Assembly (NCBI GenBank): GCA_027533185.1
Contig: JAPZTS010000005.1
Coordinates: 1-64,000, forward strand
Length of the DNA: 64,000 nucleotides
Reading direction: 5' to 3'
Source: Leptospira sp.
GTDB lineage: Bacteria; Spirochaetota; Leptospiria; Leptospirales; Leptospiraceae
Part shown: piece by piece, positions 8,765 to 17,448 of the stretch
Position numbering within the stretch: position 1 is the stretch's first letter
Layout of the letters: the number at the start of each line of letters is the position of its first letter
The notes under the pieces: model-generated
What the model saw: only the letters and a program-made list of their open reading frames with translations
Database searches by the model: none
Told to the model about the DNA's origin: nothing
Made by a program: the position numbers and the translations under genes

Positions 8765-9910
8765 AATTTTTTCGATTCCTAAGCGAAATGTTTCCTCTTC
8801 GGTGATTAAGCTAATAATCCCATAAGATTCATTATGCGAAAATCCAAACCATTTTCCTGGATAGATCAGAACAGCTTTTTTTTCTAAAAGAGTTTCGCAA
8901 AACAGTTCATCATTTGCCAGTTCAGGCAATTTCAAAACTAAAAACCATCCACCTTGGTATGGCAGAACCTGGTATTTGGAATCTGATAAAAGATCAGACG
9001 CAATTCGAAAATTCCTTTGGATCCTTGTTTTCGTTTTGTTTTGAATCATTGGTTTCCATTGGAAGATCTGTGGCAAGATAGATTGGATGATTGTATTCGT
9101 TGATAGATATGTATCTAAAATAAGTTCTAGTCCATTTTCGAGCCTGTGATCCGAATTTGCAGATAAGATCCATCCCAGTTTCCAATTCGGAAGGCAAAAC
9201 ATCTTTGAAATTCCATTCAAAATAAACAATGGGAAATCGGCATCCGTTGGAAATGTCTGTCGATCCTGAAATTCGTCTGAACCATCGTATCCATAAAATA
9301 CTTCGTCAATTAGAATCGGAATCTGGCATCGGGACTCTTTCCATTCCAACCAAAAGTTCTTATTCAATTGAGACCCAGTTGGATTGGCGGGACTTACTAA
9401 ACATATTATTTTAGTTTTCGTACTGGTAACATTCAAGATGGATTCTACATCGTATTCCCAAACTGCATCGCGCTTAACTAACGGATAGTGAATCTCATTT
9501 AAATTTTCCATGGAGGAAAGGTAGGAAAAAAGGGGATATCCAGGACTCGGCGTAAGGACCTCGTCTCCAGGATTTGTTAATAATTTAAACAGATAAGAAT
9601 ACGAATCAGAAGTGCTTGGTGTGAGATAGATAGATTCCTTTGATACAGTATATCCTCGCTCAGCATAAAAGTTTGAAATTGAATTTCTTGCAGATTCTAA
9701 GCCTTTCACCTCGGGATTGTAATGCGAAAGATTTACCGATTCTAGCAGATGTCTTAAAATGGGATCTGGAAATTCTAGTCCGAGGTTTGTTGGATTCGAA
9801 CTTGTCAGGTCCAAAAATGGAACATTCCTTTCCTCTAAATTTTTCTTAATTGATGTGAGTTTGTTTTCTTCAGAGAAATTTCCAAACTGAAGAAGTCTTT
9901 TCGATAGCAT
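8741..9910 (-). CDS. Class I/II pyridoxal-phosphate aminotransferase
   Basis: A 389-residue fold-type I PLP enzyme. Visible motifs: substrate/PLP contact 'SPANPTG' (173-179), 'IDEVFYGY' around 201-208 with the PLP-binding Asp, and the Schiff-base lysine K236 in 'GISKMFCLPNWKLGW'. Residues 36-50 carry the N-terminal 'SSNPTNLGL' segment typical of alanine/aspartate-type aminotransferases. The amino-acid substrate cannot be fixed from sequence; a LL-diaminopimelate- or alanine-type activity is possible. It is transcribed alone, divergent from the MFS transporter. Confidence 0.82.
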   Translation of the reverse strand: MLSKRLLQFGNFSEENKLTSIKKNLEERNVPFLDLTSSNPTNLGLEFPDPILRHLLESVNLSHYNPEVKGLESARNSISNFYAERGYTVSKESIYLTPSTSDSYSYLFKLLTNPGDEVLTPSPGYPLFSYLSSMENLNEIHYPLVKRDAVWEYDVESILNVTSTKTKIICLVSPANPTGSQLNKNFWLEWKESRCQIPILIDEVFYGYDGSDEFQDRQTFPTDADFPLFILNGISKMFCLPNWKLGWILSANSDHRLENGLELILDTYLSTNTIIQSILPQIFQWKPMIQNKTKTRIQRNFRIASDLLSDSKYQVLPYQGGWFLVLKLPELANDELFCETLLEKKAVLIYPGKWFGFSHNESYGIISLITEEETFRLGIEKILVFNQIV

Positions 9911-9975
9911 TACTTAATTACCAATGGAAGCAAAATCATTTTGTCATTTTGAATGCCTGGTCAATATTTGTTTTT

Positions 9976-11196
9976 ATGATCCAGTCTGATTCCCACCCAC
10001 TGCACACCATTGAAAAAGAGAAGGCAATCATTTTCATCTTAGCTTTGTTTCAATTTTTACATATTTTAGATTTTGTAATCATGATGCCTTTGGGACCTGT
10101 TTTTATGGAAAGTTTCCATATCAATTCAGCAAAGTTTGGTTTACTGGTGTCCTCCTATTCGATTAGCGCTGGTGTCTGCGGATTTTTGGGTGCTTTGTTT
10201 TTGGATAAATTTGACCGGAAGAACACGCTGATCTTACTATTCTCCGGTTTTGCCTTTGGAACACTTCTTTGCTCCTTGGCACATACTTACGGTTTCTTTT
10301 TATTTGCAAGAATTGTTGCTGGTGGATTTGGAGGATTGATCGGTGCTACGGTTCTCTCAATTATCGGCGATATCATACCCGTTTTTAGGAGAGGTAAAGC
10401 CACAGGAGTTGTCATGAGCGCCTTTTCCGTCTCCTCCGTGGTAGGTATACCCATCGGACTGTATCTGGCCAACCTGTACGGCTGGCACTTTCCTTTTTTG
10501 ATGTTGGCGGTCTTTTCGTTTTTGGCCTTACCAGTTGCTTACATTATTTTGCCACCCATCCGAATTCACTTGGAATCTCGAATTGTGGCAGTATCCCAAT
10601 GGAAATCCTTACAAGAAGTGTTAACAACTAAGTCTCATTTTGCACCATTTGGTTTTATGGTAACACTAATCTTCGGAGGATTCACGGTGATTCCTTTTTT
10701 AAGCCCTTACCTCGTATCTAATGCTGGTTTGGCGAAGAGCGAACTACCTTTGGTTTATTTTTTTGGCGGTATGTTTACTTTTTTTACTAGCAGGTATATT
10801 GGTATATTAGCAGACCGATATGGAAAATTTAAGGTATACCAAATTGTGACTGGTCTTTCGATTTTTCCAATAACTATCGTAACGACATTAGGCCATACAA
10901 ACCTAATAAAGATATTAACAATCACTACATTTTTTATGATTTTTGTATCAGGAAGAATGGTTCCTGCGTTTGCTATGATTACTTCTTCTGTGGCTCCTAG
11001 AATCAGAGGGAGTTTTATGTCAGTTAACTCGGCTATACAACAAATTGCTTCAGGGCTAGCTTCCTTTGTTGCAGGAATGATTCTTGTTCAAAATACAGAT
11101 AAGAGTCTACAAAATTATGAACTAGTCGGAATGATTGCGGTATTTTGTTTGGTCTTCAGTGTATTTTTAGCAAGAAAAATTAAAATAGCGGGTTAA
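9976..11196 (+). CDS. Major facilitator superfamily efflux transporter
   Basis: About 406 residues from the ATG at 9976 (a TTG nine codons upstream keeps the frame). Twelve hydrophobic segments are readable, with the MFS loop-2 motif region 'GALFLDKFDRKNTLIL' between helices 2 and 3 and a related 'GILADRYGKFKVY' loop in the second half, the mark of the internal duplication. Resemblance is to the drug:proton antiporter (DHA1) group of sugar/drug exporters such as arabinose efflux-type permeases. Substrate unknown. No partner gene is adjacent on the same strand. Confidence 0.82.
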   Translation: MIQSDSHPLHTIEKEKAIIFILALFQFLHILDFVIMMPLGPVFMESFHINSAKFGLLVSSYSISAGVCGFLGALFLDKFDRKNTLILLFSGFAFGTLLCSLAHTYGFFLFARIVAGGFGGLIGATVLSIIGDIIPVFRRGKATGVVMSAFSVSSVVGIPIGLYLANLYGWHFPFLMLAVFSFLALPVAYIILPPIRIHLESRIVAVSQWKSLQEVLTTKSHFAPFGFMVTLIFGGFTVIPFLSPYLVSNAGLAKSELPLVYFFGGMFTFFTSRYIGILADRYGKFKVYQIVTGLSIFPITIVTTLGHTNLIKILTITTFFMIFVSGRMVPAFAMITSSVAPRIRGSFMSVNSAIQQIASGLASFVAGMILVQNTDKSLQNYELVGMIAVFCLVFSVFLARKIKIAG

Positions 11197-11211
11197 TTTA
11201 TATTAGGCAGG

Positions 11212-12171
11212 TTATCTGCCTAAAAGATCGTTTCTCAATGGTTTGAGTATATCCAAATTTCCCGTTTGTATAAAGTCAAGAACCAAGGCGCGTTGAGATA
11301 TTGATATCATTTTGCTATCCAAAAGCTGATTTAGAATTTCTGAAGCTATCCCTAAATCCAATCCGTTTAATTCTGAAAAAATAAATTGGATATTCATAAC
11401 GATTTGATGGCTTTTTGTATATTCGATTAATTTCGCACTTTTATCCAAAATCATTTCTTGTCTCCGAATCAATTCTTCCATGGTGGACAGAATTAGAAAA
11501 ATTTCCATTTCGTCGGCAAATAGTTGCAACATATGGTCGTAAATTTTAGGAGATTGGATAGGCAGCTCATAAATAGAATCTCCCAATGCCGTATACAGAG
11601 ATTTTTCCTCATCAGTCGTCAAAATTGTATAAGATCGAAGGTTTGCTGCAACTTCAGATGGTAGAATTACGATAAACTGGCATGCATATTCTGGTTCCTT
11701 AAGTTCATGCACAAAATATTGGATCAGGCTGCAAATCCTTTTTACATCTATACATTTCCAATATCGATAACTTCGAACGTCAAACATATGTTTAATGCTT
11801 TTATCTCGTTTCGTAGAATCTTTAACATTTTGAAAATTGAAAAAATCCGTTTTAAAAAGATAACTGAGTGTATGGTTGGAAAATGATTCAATGATATTTT
11901 TGACCTGTTGAGGTTCGCTTATGTATAGAAAATAGGAAATCAGCTCTTGGGAGTCCTTCGAGTCCCATAAGAACTTTTCTAGAATACGAGGATTTGATTC
12001 GTAAAAAGCAGAAATCCCAACTCTAAACGTAACTTGGTCTCTTAGGAATGCTTCCATTTTGAGATCGGCGATACAATTCTCTTCAATCGCTGACCCTGAG
12101 TAATTGAATTTGTTCTTACAACCCTGTGGGCAATGCCCAGATACAGTTGTCTCTAAAAAGCATTTTCGCAT
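11212..12171 (-). CDS. Conserved-looking protein with Cys-rich N-terminus, unknown function
   Basis: 319 residues from the ATG at 12169-12171; a TTG at 12201 would add ten residues but overlap the lipoprotein gene. The first 30 residues hold C4, C14, C18 and C32 ('CFLETTVSGHCPQGCKNKF'), which look like a small metal- or Fe-S-binding cluster. The rest is mostly helical, with leucine-rich repeats of about 35-40 residues and no membrane segment; a helical-repeat scaffold is possible. No family recognised. It directly follows the small lipoprotein gene on the same strand and may be in an operon with it. Confidence 0.6.
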   Translation of the reverse strand: MRKCFLETTVSGHCPQGCKNKFNYSGSAIEENCIADLKMEAFLRDQVTFRVGISAFYESNPRILEKFLWDSKDSQELISYFLYISEPQQVKNIIESFSNHTLSYLFKTDFFNFQNVKDSTKRDKSIKHMFDVRSYRYWKCIDVKRICSLIQYFVHELKEPEYACQFIVILPSEVAANLRSYTILTTDEEKSLYTALGDSIYELPIQSPKIYDHMLQLFADEMEIFLILSTMEELIRRQEMILDKSAKLIEYTKSHQIVMNIQFIFSELNGLDLGIASEILNQLLDSKMISISQRALVLDFIQTGNLDILKPLRNDLLGR

Positions 12172-12179
12172 AACTTGAA

Positions 12180-12644
12180 TTAGGGGATAATTTCCCCGCA
12201 ATCACGCATCTCAGGCGCATAGGGGTTTTGGATTTGTCTTCCTTGCATAACCCAATATTTGTCAACCATGGGACAATAAAACTTGTTGAATGCTGACTGA
12301 CCTGGAACTAGAACTTTCATTTCGGAAAAGACTTCCTGAATTTTAGAAATACTATCAAAACTTTGTTCTAGATTTGCAGATTCTTTTGGAATTAAATTAG
12401 AAATTTTTTGACCCCACTCTGACATTTTGGAATGCTCAGATGCCACAAACTTTTTGTTTAGTTCCAGAAATTGGTCCCAACGAACTTGAGGTTTGTCCTT
12501 TAACATCTCTTCCATTATCTTTTGGTTTTCCATTAAAAATGCTGAGACAAGCTCCTGCTCTTTCGAGGAGAACTCAGGAATTTCCTTTTTGCAAGAAAAT
12601 CCCAAAAGAATAAAAATGTATAAAAAAATCACTGTTATCTTCAT
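12180..12644 (-). CDS. Putative lipoprotein, unknown function
   Basis: 154 residues with a lipoprotein signal: hydrophobic stretch 3-15 and a lipobox ending at C18 (LGFSC-KKE). The mature part is highly charged and helical, with two further Cys near the C-terminus ('YCPMVDKYW', 'RDCGEI') that could pair. No family recognised. Exported to the inner or outer membrane as a lipid-anchored protein. The gene is first of a probable two-gene unit with the following Cys-rich protein. The upstream 140 bases up to the VOC gene hold no further ORF. Confidence 0.65.
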   Translation of the reverse strand: MKITVIFLYIFILLGFSCKKEIPEFSSKEQELVSAFLMENQKIMEEMLKDKPQVRWDQFLELNKKFVASEHSKMSEWGQKISNLIPKESANLEQSFDSISKIQEVFSEMKVLVPGQSAFNKFYCPMVDKYWVMQGRQIQNPYAPEMRDCGEIIP

Positions 12645-12785
12645 AAAATGAATCCTATTTTTTCCGTTTTTTATTGGAACCTAATTTTTCCGTTCAAGAT
12701 TCTGAAGTATAGAATTGTTTATTTCTCGACAAGTCGGGATTTTCAAGCAAGATGACAGAAAAGTTCTCGAAGGTATGTAACCAAA

Positions 12786-13136
12786 ATGATCATTGTTGAA
12801 GGCATTGGCCACGTAAGTATTCCTGTATCCAATTTGGATGCATCTATTGATTTTTATTGTGACATTTTTGACTTCGAGGTGGAGACAAAAAAAGCGAATG
12901 AGGCATTTCTAACTCTAGACTCTTTCCGAATTCGTTTGGTCAAGGCAGAGGTTCCTGAAAGATCTCTCCCATCTTTAAGTTTCATTATGGATGTGGATGA
13001 TTTCACAGAGGCAATTTCGGAATTAGAAGAAAAAAATGTAAAAATCGTCAAAGGCCCTGAGGGCACTGACAGCGGCGAAAGTCTGACTTTCCAGGACCCA
13101 AGCCAAAATTTAATTGAGATTTACTATTCTAACTAA
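12786..13136 (+). CDS. VOC-fold (glyoxalase/dioxygenase superfamily) protein
   Basis: A 116-residue single VOC domain: 'GIGHVSIPVSNLDASIDFYCDIF' at the N-terminus and 'FQDPSQNLIEIYYSN' at the C-terminus, giving the two half-module ends and metal-ligand candidates H9 and E111. The middle histidine of the usual site is not apparent ('SLPSLSFIMDVDD'), so the metal site may be incomplete. Family members include glyoxalase I, bleomycin/fosfomycin resistance proteins and small dioxygenases; which of these applies cannot be decided. An AAGG lies ahead of the ATG. Confidence 0.8.
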   Translation: MIIVEGIGHVSIPVSNLDASIDFYCDIFDFEVETKKANEAFLTLDSFRIRLVKAEVPERSLPSLSFIMDVDDFTEAISELEEKNVKIVKGPEGTDSGESLTFQDPSQNLIEIYYSN

Positions 13137-13142
13137 AACCTG

Positions 13143-13170
13143 TTGATTTTTTTTTAAACCCTTTTAATAT
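13143..13170 (+). promoter_or_regulatory. Candidate sigma-70-type promoter ahead of the 500-residue protein
   Basis: TTGATT (13143-13148) and TAATAT (13165-13170) are separated by 16 bases. A start point about seven bases after the -10 box would lie only about three bases before the ATG at 13180, and no ribosome site is visible, so the mRNA would be leaderless or nearly so. Prediction from pattern only. Confidence 0.4.
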
Positions 13171-13179
13171 CCTCTGGGT

Positions 13180-14682
13180 ATGCTGGAAGCAACCCAAGAG
13201 GAGGACCTCGAACTCAAAAAAATTGCTGATTTCCGAAAAGGTTATCAGTATTTCATCTCTGGTTTCCAAACACTCATTGCTGGTTTTCTACAATTTGTTT
13301 CTTCAGGTGCGATATCGGAAGCAAACAAGCGAGACCTCCTGCCCTATCGAAAGGCAATCGACCAAGAACTCGAAAAAGCTCAAAAAAAGCTAAAAGAAAT
13401 CAGTGTGAACCTAGATGAGAAACATATGTATGTTCTTGTCAAAAAAGAGTACTCTCGTTATTTTACGCGAAATGTTGGTGAGGCGAATCGAGATGACTTC
13501 GTTCAATTCCATATCACATTCGAAATGCTTCGGTTTTTTTACATCGAAAGTCGAGAAGGTTGGGAATACATACGGAAAGCTGTTTCGATGGGAAAATTCA
13601 ATGATTCCGAGTTTCAAAACTCTGTTTTGTTGACTTTTCGTATCTACCCAACCATAGAAAGATTAAATCAGCTAGAAATTTTTCTAAAACGAATGGGATA
13701 TATTCTCAGGATTGATAATCAAAATTTTTTGACAGAATTTAAACCAACAAAGCCTACTTTTAACGAAAACACTGTATATAGGCTTTCTTCTATTTTTGAA
13801 GAGAATCTCTATGCGAAATCTGAAAAACGACAAGCAGAAGAAGATGGTCTCTCTTATTTTGGGATAGAGGGTTTTGATGACCGAGGCATAAAGCAAGAGA
13901 AACAGGATGAACCTGTTTCTGTTAAAATAACCAAACCTTCCGTAGCTAAGAAAGAGATCGTCGTAAATTACATCCAAGCATATGGAAAGTACTCATGGAA
14001 TTCTGATCTTCATTATTATTTCCGATACGAGTTAGATAAATACAATCAAGAAAAAGAGTTTTTTAAAAGTACGATCAACATGGACCTTCATTTAGGTGCC
14101 GATGAACAGTTGTTACGTTCAGAAATGATTCGGAGTCTAACAAGTGCAGAAAAAAAGAGCAAATCAGCAGTTGACATTGAAATTGAGTATTTGAGCTTTT
14201 TGAATGCCTTTTTCGGGTTTTGTGAAAATATAGTTTTGATGAGTATGGCGATCCCTTCTCAATTTAAATGGGTCTTTTTTTTCCATCTCGGTCCTTCTCA
14301 TTTTTACATGATCGCAAAAAAGTTTTTAACGGAAGTAGGGACTGGCTTTCTACACGTCAAATCAAGCGATGGAAAAAAAGTAACACGTGTCATTCCTAGT
14401 GAAGTGGTGAAAAAACATGTAATCGATTATTGGAATGAAATGGTGTTGCCAAATGTTGGCGAAGAAAAAAACAACCTTGCTCTTTTAAAAAAAATTACTG
14501 AAATGATCGAAGATAAGTACAAAGAGATTTCTGCTCATACGATTCAAAGATATGATGAGTTGGATCAATCTATAAAAGATTCAAAGCCACGGGTTCAAAT
14601 ATTTAGAGAATATATGAACGAATGGATGGGTGCAGCTAATATCATAGTCTTCAAGCGATTCGTGAAAAACAAATCGTATTAA
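13180..14682 (+). CDS. Large cytoplasmic protein of unknown function
   Basis: 500 residues, no signal peptide or membrane helix. The N-terminal 200 residues are mainly helical ('YQYFISGFQTLIAGFLQF', 'YRKAIDQELEKAQKKL'), a charged low-complexity linker rich in Glu/Lys spans about 205-260, and the C-terminal half is again helical, with a hydrophobic block around 335-370. No catalytic motif recognised and no known domain matched from memory; it looks like a lineage-restricted protein. There is no ribosome site before the ATG, and the promoter-like sequence just upstream would give a near leaderless transcript. It stands alone between convergent genes. Confidence 0.7.
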   Translation: MLEATQEEDLELKKIADFRKGYQYFISGFQTLIAGFLQFVSSGAISEANKRDLLPYRKAIDQELEKAQKKLKEISVNLDEKHMYVLVKKEYSRYFTRNVGEANRDDFVQFHITFEMLRFFYIESREGWEYIRKAVSMGKFNDSEFQNSVLLTFRIYPTIERLNQLEIFLKRMGYILRIDNQNFLTEFKPTKPTFNENTVYRLSSIFEENLYAKSEKRQAEEDGLSYFGIEGFDDRGIKQEKQDEPVSVKITKPSVAKKEIVVNYIQAYGKYSWNSDLHYYFRYELDKYNQEKEFFKSTINMDLHLGADEQLLRSEMIRSLTSAEKKSKSAVDIEIEYLSFLNAFFGFCENIVLMSMAIPSQFKWVFFFHLGPSHFYMIAKKFLTEVGTGFLHVKSSDGKKVTRVIPSEVVKKHVIDYWNEMVLPNVGEEKNNLALLKKITEMIEDKYKEISAHTIQRYDELDQSIKDSKPRVQIFREYMNEWMGAANIIVFKRFVKNKSY

Positions 14683-14688
14683 AGATCT

Positions 14689-15396
14689 TTATAAACTTAA
14701 ATTACAGGTAGCAGAGCCAGCCGTCACATAGAACTGGGTGGAAACATTTGCAGGCAATAGAATCGTGGGATCTCGAACGAGTGCGTAATCTGTTGCGCGG
14801 CAAGAACGATCAAAAACTCGGACAGTCAGAATGCTTTCGCAGGTGATGGTAAGGTTCGTATTGGAAGTGAGTGTGGTTGTTCTTATGGCTTTTGATTCAA
14901 TTCCATCAAATTTAACTGATAGACTGCTACCTTGTTTGAGCTCAAGTTCAGATCCATATTGTTTGTTTGTGACTGAGTAACAATCTACAAAAAATTCCGT
15001 TCCAGTGCAATTGGTTCCAGTTTTTTCATTGGGTAGGCAGGAACCACCTGATTTGGAAACGGTGATTAGGCCAGAATAGGCGCCGTCTGGGACACGTGTG
15101 TAAAGCTCCGTTCCAAAATTGGCAGTAATGATAGCTTGGATTTCATTGAACCTAATTATTGGGTCGAGACCAAAATCTTCGCCTCTAATGATGACTTCGG
15201 TTGCTCCGTAGATTCCGTTCGAATTGTTCTGTGCGGGTGTTCCAATCTGAGGTGTGACGGATGCTAAGACAGGCGGTGAAGCTAAAAGTGCAGCAATCGG
15301 ATCCTCTGAGGAACTTTTGGTGCAATAAAAGGAGTTTCCAATCGCAAGCAACAAAACAATTTTGGAGTTAAACCGAAGCATAAGACTCTTTTCCAT
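14689..15396 (-). CDS. Putative lipoprotein with IPT/TIG-like domain
   Basis: 235 residues. Signal peptide with lysine/arginine n-region, hydrophobic core and a loose spirochaetal lipobox ending at C25 (GNSFYC). Residues 45-115 ('ASVTPQIGTP...TEVIIRGEDFG...') match the start and turn pattern of IPT/TIG immunoglobulin-like domains, which are common in surface proteins. The C-terminal half holds six cysteines and is beta-rich. Likely a surface or periplasmic lipid-anchored protein. AAGGAAAG precedes the start; an in-frame ATG five codons later is an alternative. Confidence 0.7.
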   Translation of the reverse strand: MEKSLMLRFNSKIVLLLAIGNSFYCTKSSSEDPIAALLASPPVLASVTPQIGTPAQNNSNGIYGATEVIIRGEDFGLDPIIRFNEIQAIITANFGTELYTRVPDGAYSGLITVSKSGGSCLPNEKTGTNCTGTEFFVDCYSVTNKQYGSELELKQGSSLSVKFDGIESKAIRTTTLTSNTNLTITCESILTVRVFDRSCRATDYALVRDPTILLPANVSTQFYVTAGSATCNLSL

Positions 15397-15449
15397 TATC
15401 GGATTCTTTCCTTCGAATTCATTTCTATTTTTTTGAGGGAATAAAAATC

Positions 15450-16223
15450 ATGAGCTCACTTTCCATTCGGAAATTAGCGAATTATGTTACATGGATTGAA
15501 TTAAACCGCCCAGAAGTCAAAAACGCTATTTCCAGAGCTTTGCTTTCAGAACTTCACAAAACGATACGCGAGATTCCTAAAACGGATGCCCGAGTCCTTG
15601 TCATCACAGGCTCTGGTAACTCTTTCTCTTCCGGGGCTGATTTAAAAGAAAGAAATGTCATGTCCATGGACGAAGTACTTATATTTCTGAACAACATCAA
15701 CCAATGTTTTTCTGATTTGGAAAATCTTCCGATTCCTACAATTGCCTGTATCAACGGATTTGCCTTCGGAGGCGGATTGGAACTCGCTTTATCATGTGAT
15801 ATTCGTTATGCGAGCGAGTCTGCCTTGATGGGCCTCACGGAAACAAAACTGGGAATCATTCCTGGCGCGGGTGGAACCCAAAGATTGTTACGGATTGTTG
15901 GAGAACAAACGACAAAAGAATGGATCTTTTCGGCTAAAAAAGTTTCTTCGTTGATCGCGAAAGAAAAAGGTTTGGTTTCCGAAATCTTTTCTGATGAAAC
16001 TTTGGTGGAATCTACTCAAATTTTAGCTCAAGAGATTGCAGAGTCTGCACCCATTGCCGTGAAGGCAGCAAAAAAAGCTATTCAAGCGGGTAGAGAAATG
16101 TCGGTGAAAGATGCAATTCTCTGGGAACGACTCTGTTATCTTGAGACAATCGCAACAGCGGATAGGCGAGAGGCACTTCTGGCATTTTCAGAAAAACGGA
16201 AACCTAACTTTAAGGGAGAATAA
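15450..16223 (+). CDS. Enoyl-CoA hydratase/isomerase family protein
   Basis: 257 residues of the crotonase fold, the usual length. The oxyanion-hole segments are clear: 'GSGNSFSSGADLKER' near 52-66 and 'INGFAFGGGLELALSCD' near 100-116, followed by 'LTETKLGIIPGAGGTQRL' around 128-146. Glutamates in the second and third segments are at the positions of the hydratase catalytic pair, supporting a true 2,3-enoyl-CoA hydratase rather than a decarboxylase. Probably acts in fatty-acid beta-oxidation, the main carbon route in Leptospira. Three bases separate it from dcd, so the two may be co-transcribed. Confidence 0.88.
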   Translation: MSSLSIRKLANYVTWIELNRPEVKNAISRALLSELHKTIREIPKTDARVLVITGSGNSFSSGADLKERNVMSMDEVLIFLNNINQCFSDLENLPIPTIACINGFAFGGGLELALSCDIRYASESALMGLTETKLGIIPGAGGTQRLLRIVGEQTTKEWIFSAKKVSSLIAKEKGLVSEIFSDETLVESTQILAQEIAESAPIAVKAAKKAIQAGREMSVKDAILWERLCYLETIATADRREALLAFSEKRKPNFKGE

Positions 16224-16226
16224 TTA

Positions 16227-16748
16227 GTGATTTTAACTGGAAAAGAAATATTGAAAAGACTTGGTTCGGATATAAAAATTGAGCCTTATGACTCAAAATT
16301 GTTAAATCCAAATTCGTATAATCTTTGTTTACATGAAGATTTGTTGGTTTACTCAGAGTTTCCTCTTGATATGAAAAAACCAAATCCAGTTCGGAATCTA
16401 AGAATACCGGAGGAAGGGATAGTACTTGAGCCTGGGGTTTTGTATTTAGGGCGTACGATCGAGTTCACGGAAACGCACAACTTGGTGCCAATGTTAGAGG
16501 GTAGATCAAGTATTGGTCGGCTAGGAATGTTCGTACATATCACCGCGGGATTTGGAGATGTTGGCTTTAAGGGATTTTGGACCCTTGAGATTCAGGTGAC
16601 CCATCCTCTACGTGTGTATGCCGGAGTGCAGATTTGCCAGATTTTTTATCACACTGTCGAGGGAGCGATTGAAGAATACAAATCAGGGAAATACCAGGCA
16701 AACCAAGGTATCCAGCCTTCATTGTTGTATAAGGATTTTGAAAAGTAA
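16227..16748 (+). CDS. dcd: dCTP deaminase
   Basis: 173 residues from a GTG start, close to the length of dCTP deaminases. Converts dCTP to dUTP (or, in bifunctional forms, to dUMP) for thymidylate synthesis. Motifs: 'LNPNSYNLCLHEDLLVY' at 26-42, 'EGRSSIGRLGMFVHITAGFGDVGFKGFWTLEI' region with the catalytic Glu near 130, and the C-terminal 'YQANQGIQPSLLYKDF'. The Arg-Ser-Ser and GFGD segments are the trimer active-site signatures of the dUTPase/DCD superfamily. A terminator-like hairpin follows 22 bases after the stop. Confidence 0.9.
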   Translation: MILTGKEILKRLGSDIKIEPYDSKLLNPNSYNLCLHEDLLVYSEFPLDMKKPNPVRNLRIPEEGIVLEPGVLYLGRTIEFTETHNLVPMLEGRSSIGRLGMFVHITAGFGDVGFKGFWTLEIQVTHPLRVYAGVQICQIFYHTVEGAIEEYKSGKYQANQGIQPSLLYKDFEK

Positions 16749-16770
16749 ACTGCCTAATTCCTTTTGAAAT

Positions 16771-16802
16771 TCCCCTAACACCGTTTTGTTGGTATTAGGG
16801 GA
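16771..16802. terminator. Bidirectional rho-independent-type hairpin between dcd and the DUF2147 gene
   Basis: TCCCCTAA pairs with TTAGGGGA (16771-16778 and 16795-16802), extended inwards by CACC/GGT, with a short GT-rich loop. It lies between two convergent genes and is followed by a T-rich stretch on the plus side (TTATTTTTTC), as expected for the terminator of dcd. Confidence 0.65.
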
Positions 16803-16810
16803 TTCAGGAA

Positions 16811-17332
16811 TTATTTTTTCTTGAAGGTACAATCCCAATTTGGTGCATCCAAATTTAAATTGCCGAGTTTAAGCCAAGTATTTGTTTTTCCGATGAAAGT
16901 GAACGAACAAAGAGTCCCTTTCAGATCGAGTCTATTACCGCCCTCAAGTGCAGTAAACTTTCCACAGTAAGTTTTTCCGTCCCGTGGGTTGTAGATCCTT
17001 CCGTTCTTGTATAGCCCCTCACCTACATGATCAAATCCAGTTAGAAATACCATACCTAGATTGGGTCGTGTTCGGAGTTTTGGATCTTCATTATTGTGGT
17101 CTAAATATGGAGTACCGGGAACACCCTTGTCTTTATCTTTTTCTGGGTAAAAATTGTCTTTGATGCAGACGGTCTTACCGCAGTATTTGTCACCGCACTT
17201 GAAGATTTCAATGACGGAGTCTTTTTCAGGAGGAATATAACGACCAATAGCGATATCAGCTTCCTGAGCCAAAAGCGAACCTGCACTTAGTGTGCAAAAT
17301 AGAAACATAGAGATAAGATACTTCTTTTTCAT
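16811..17332 (-). CDS. DUF2147 periplasmic protein
   Basis: 173 residues with a cleavable signal peptide (cut near AGSLLAQEA, residue 23). The mature part matches DUF2147: 'IGRYIPPEKDSVIEIFKCGDKYCGK' at the start, then 'TRPNLGMVFLTGF', 'GRIYNPRDGKTYCGK' and a closing 'TNTWLKLG'. The family forms a small beta-barrel-like periplasmic domain of unknown function found in many proteobacteria and spirochaetes. Several cysteines could form disulfides. It is probably transcribed alone, downstream of the hairpin at 17419-17441. Confidence 0.85.
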   Translation of the reverse strand: MKKKYLISMFLFCTLSAGSLLAQEADIAIGRYIPPEKDSVIEIFKCGDKYCGKTVCIKDNFYPEKDKDKGVPGTPYLDHNNEDPKLRTRPNLGMVFLTGFDHVGEGLYKNGRIYNPRDGKTYCGKFTALEGGNRLDLKGTLCSFTFIGKTNTWLKLGNLNLDAPNWDCTFKKK

Positions 17333-17418
17333 ACGGATCCTTCGATTGTATTTTTAACTCCAATAGACTGACAGGATTTTAGTCTTTGGCAAGCTTGATT
17401 TTTATTTTTTGGAAGAGC

Positions 17419-17441
17419 AGCAGGGGAAAATTTCCCCTGCT
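17419..17441. terminator. Perfect 11-bp palindromic hairpin after the SpoIIE phosphatase gene
   Basis: AGCAGGGGAAA and TTTCCCCTGCT flank a single base, a very stable hairpin eight bases beyond the stop of the 1075-residue phosphatase gene. No T-run follows on the minus strand (an A-rich stretch does instead), so it may be an atypical terminator, an mRNA 3' end stabiliser, or a protein-binding palindrome ahead of the DUF2147 gene. Confidence 0.4.
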
Positions 17442-17448
17442 ACTGAAC

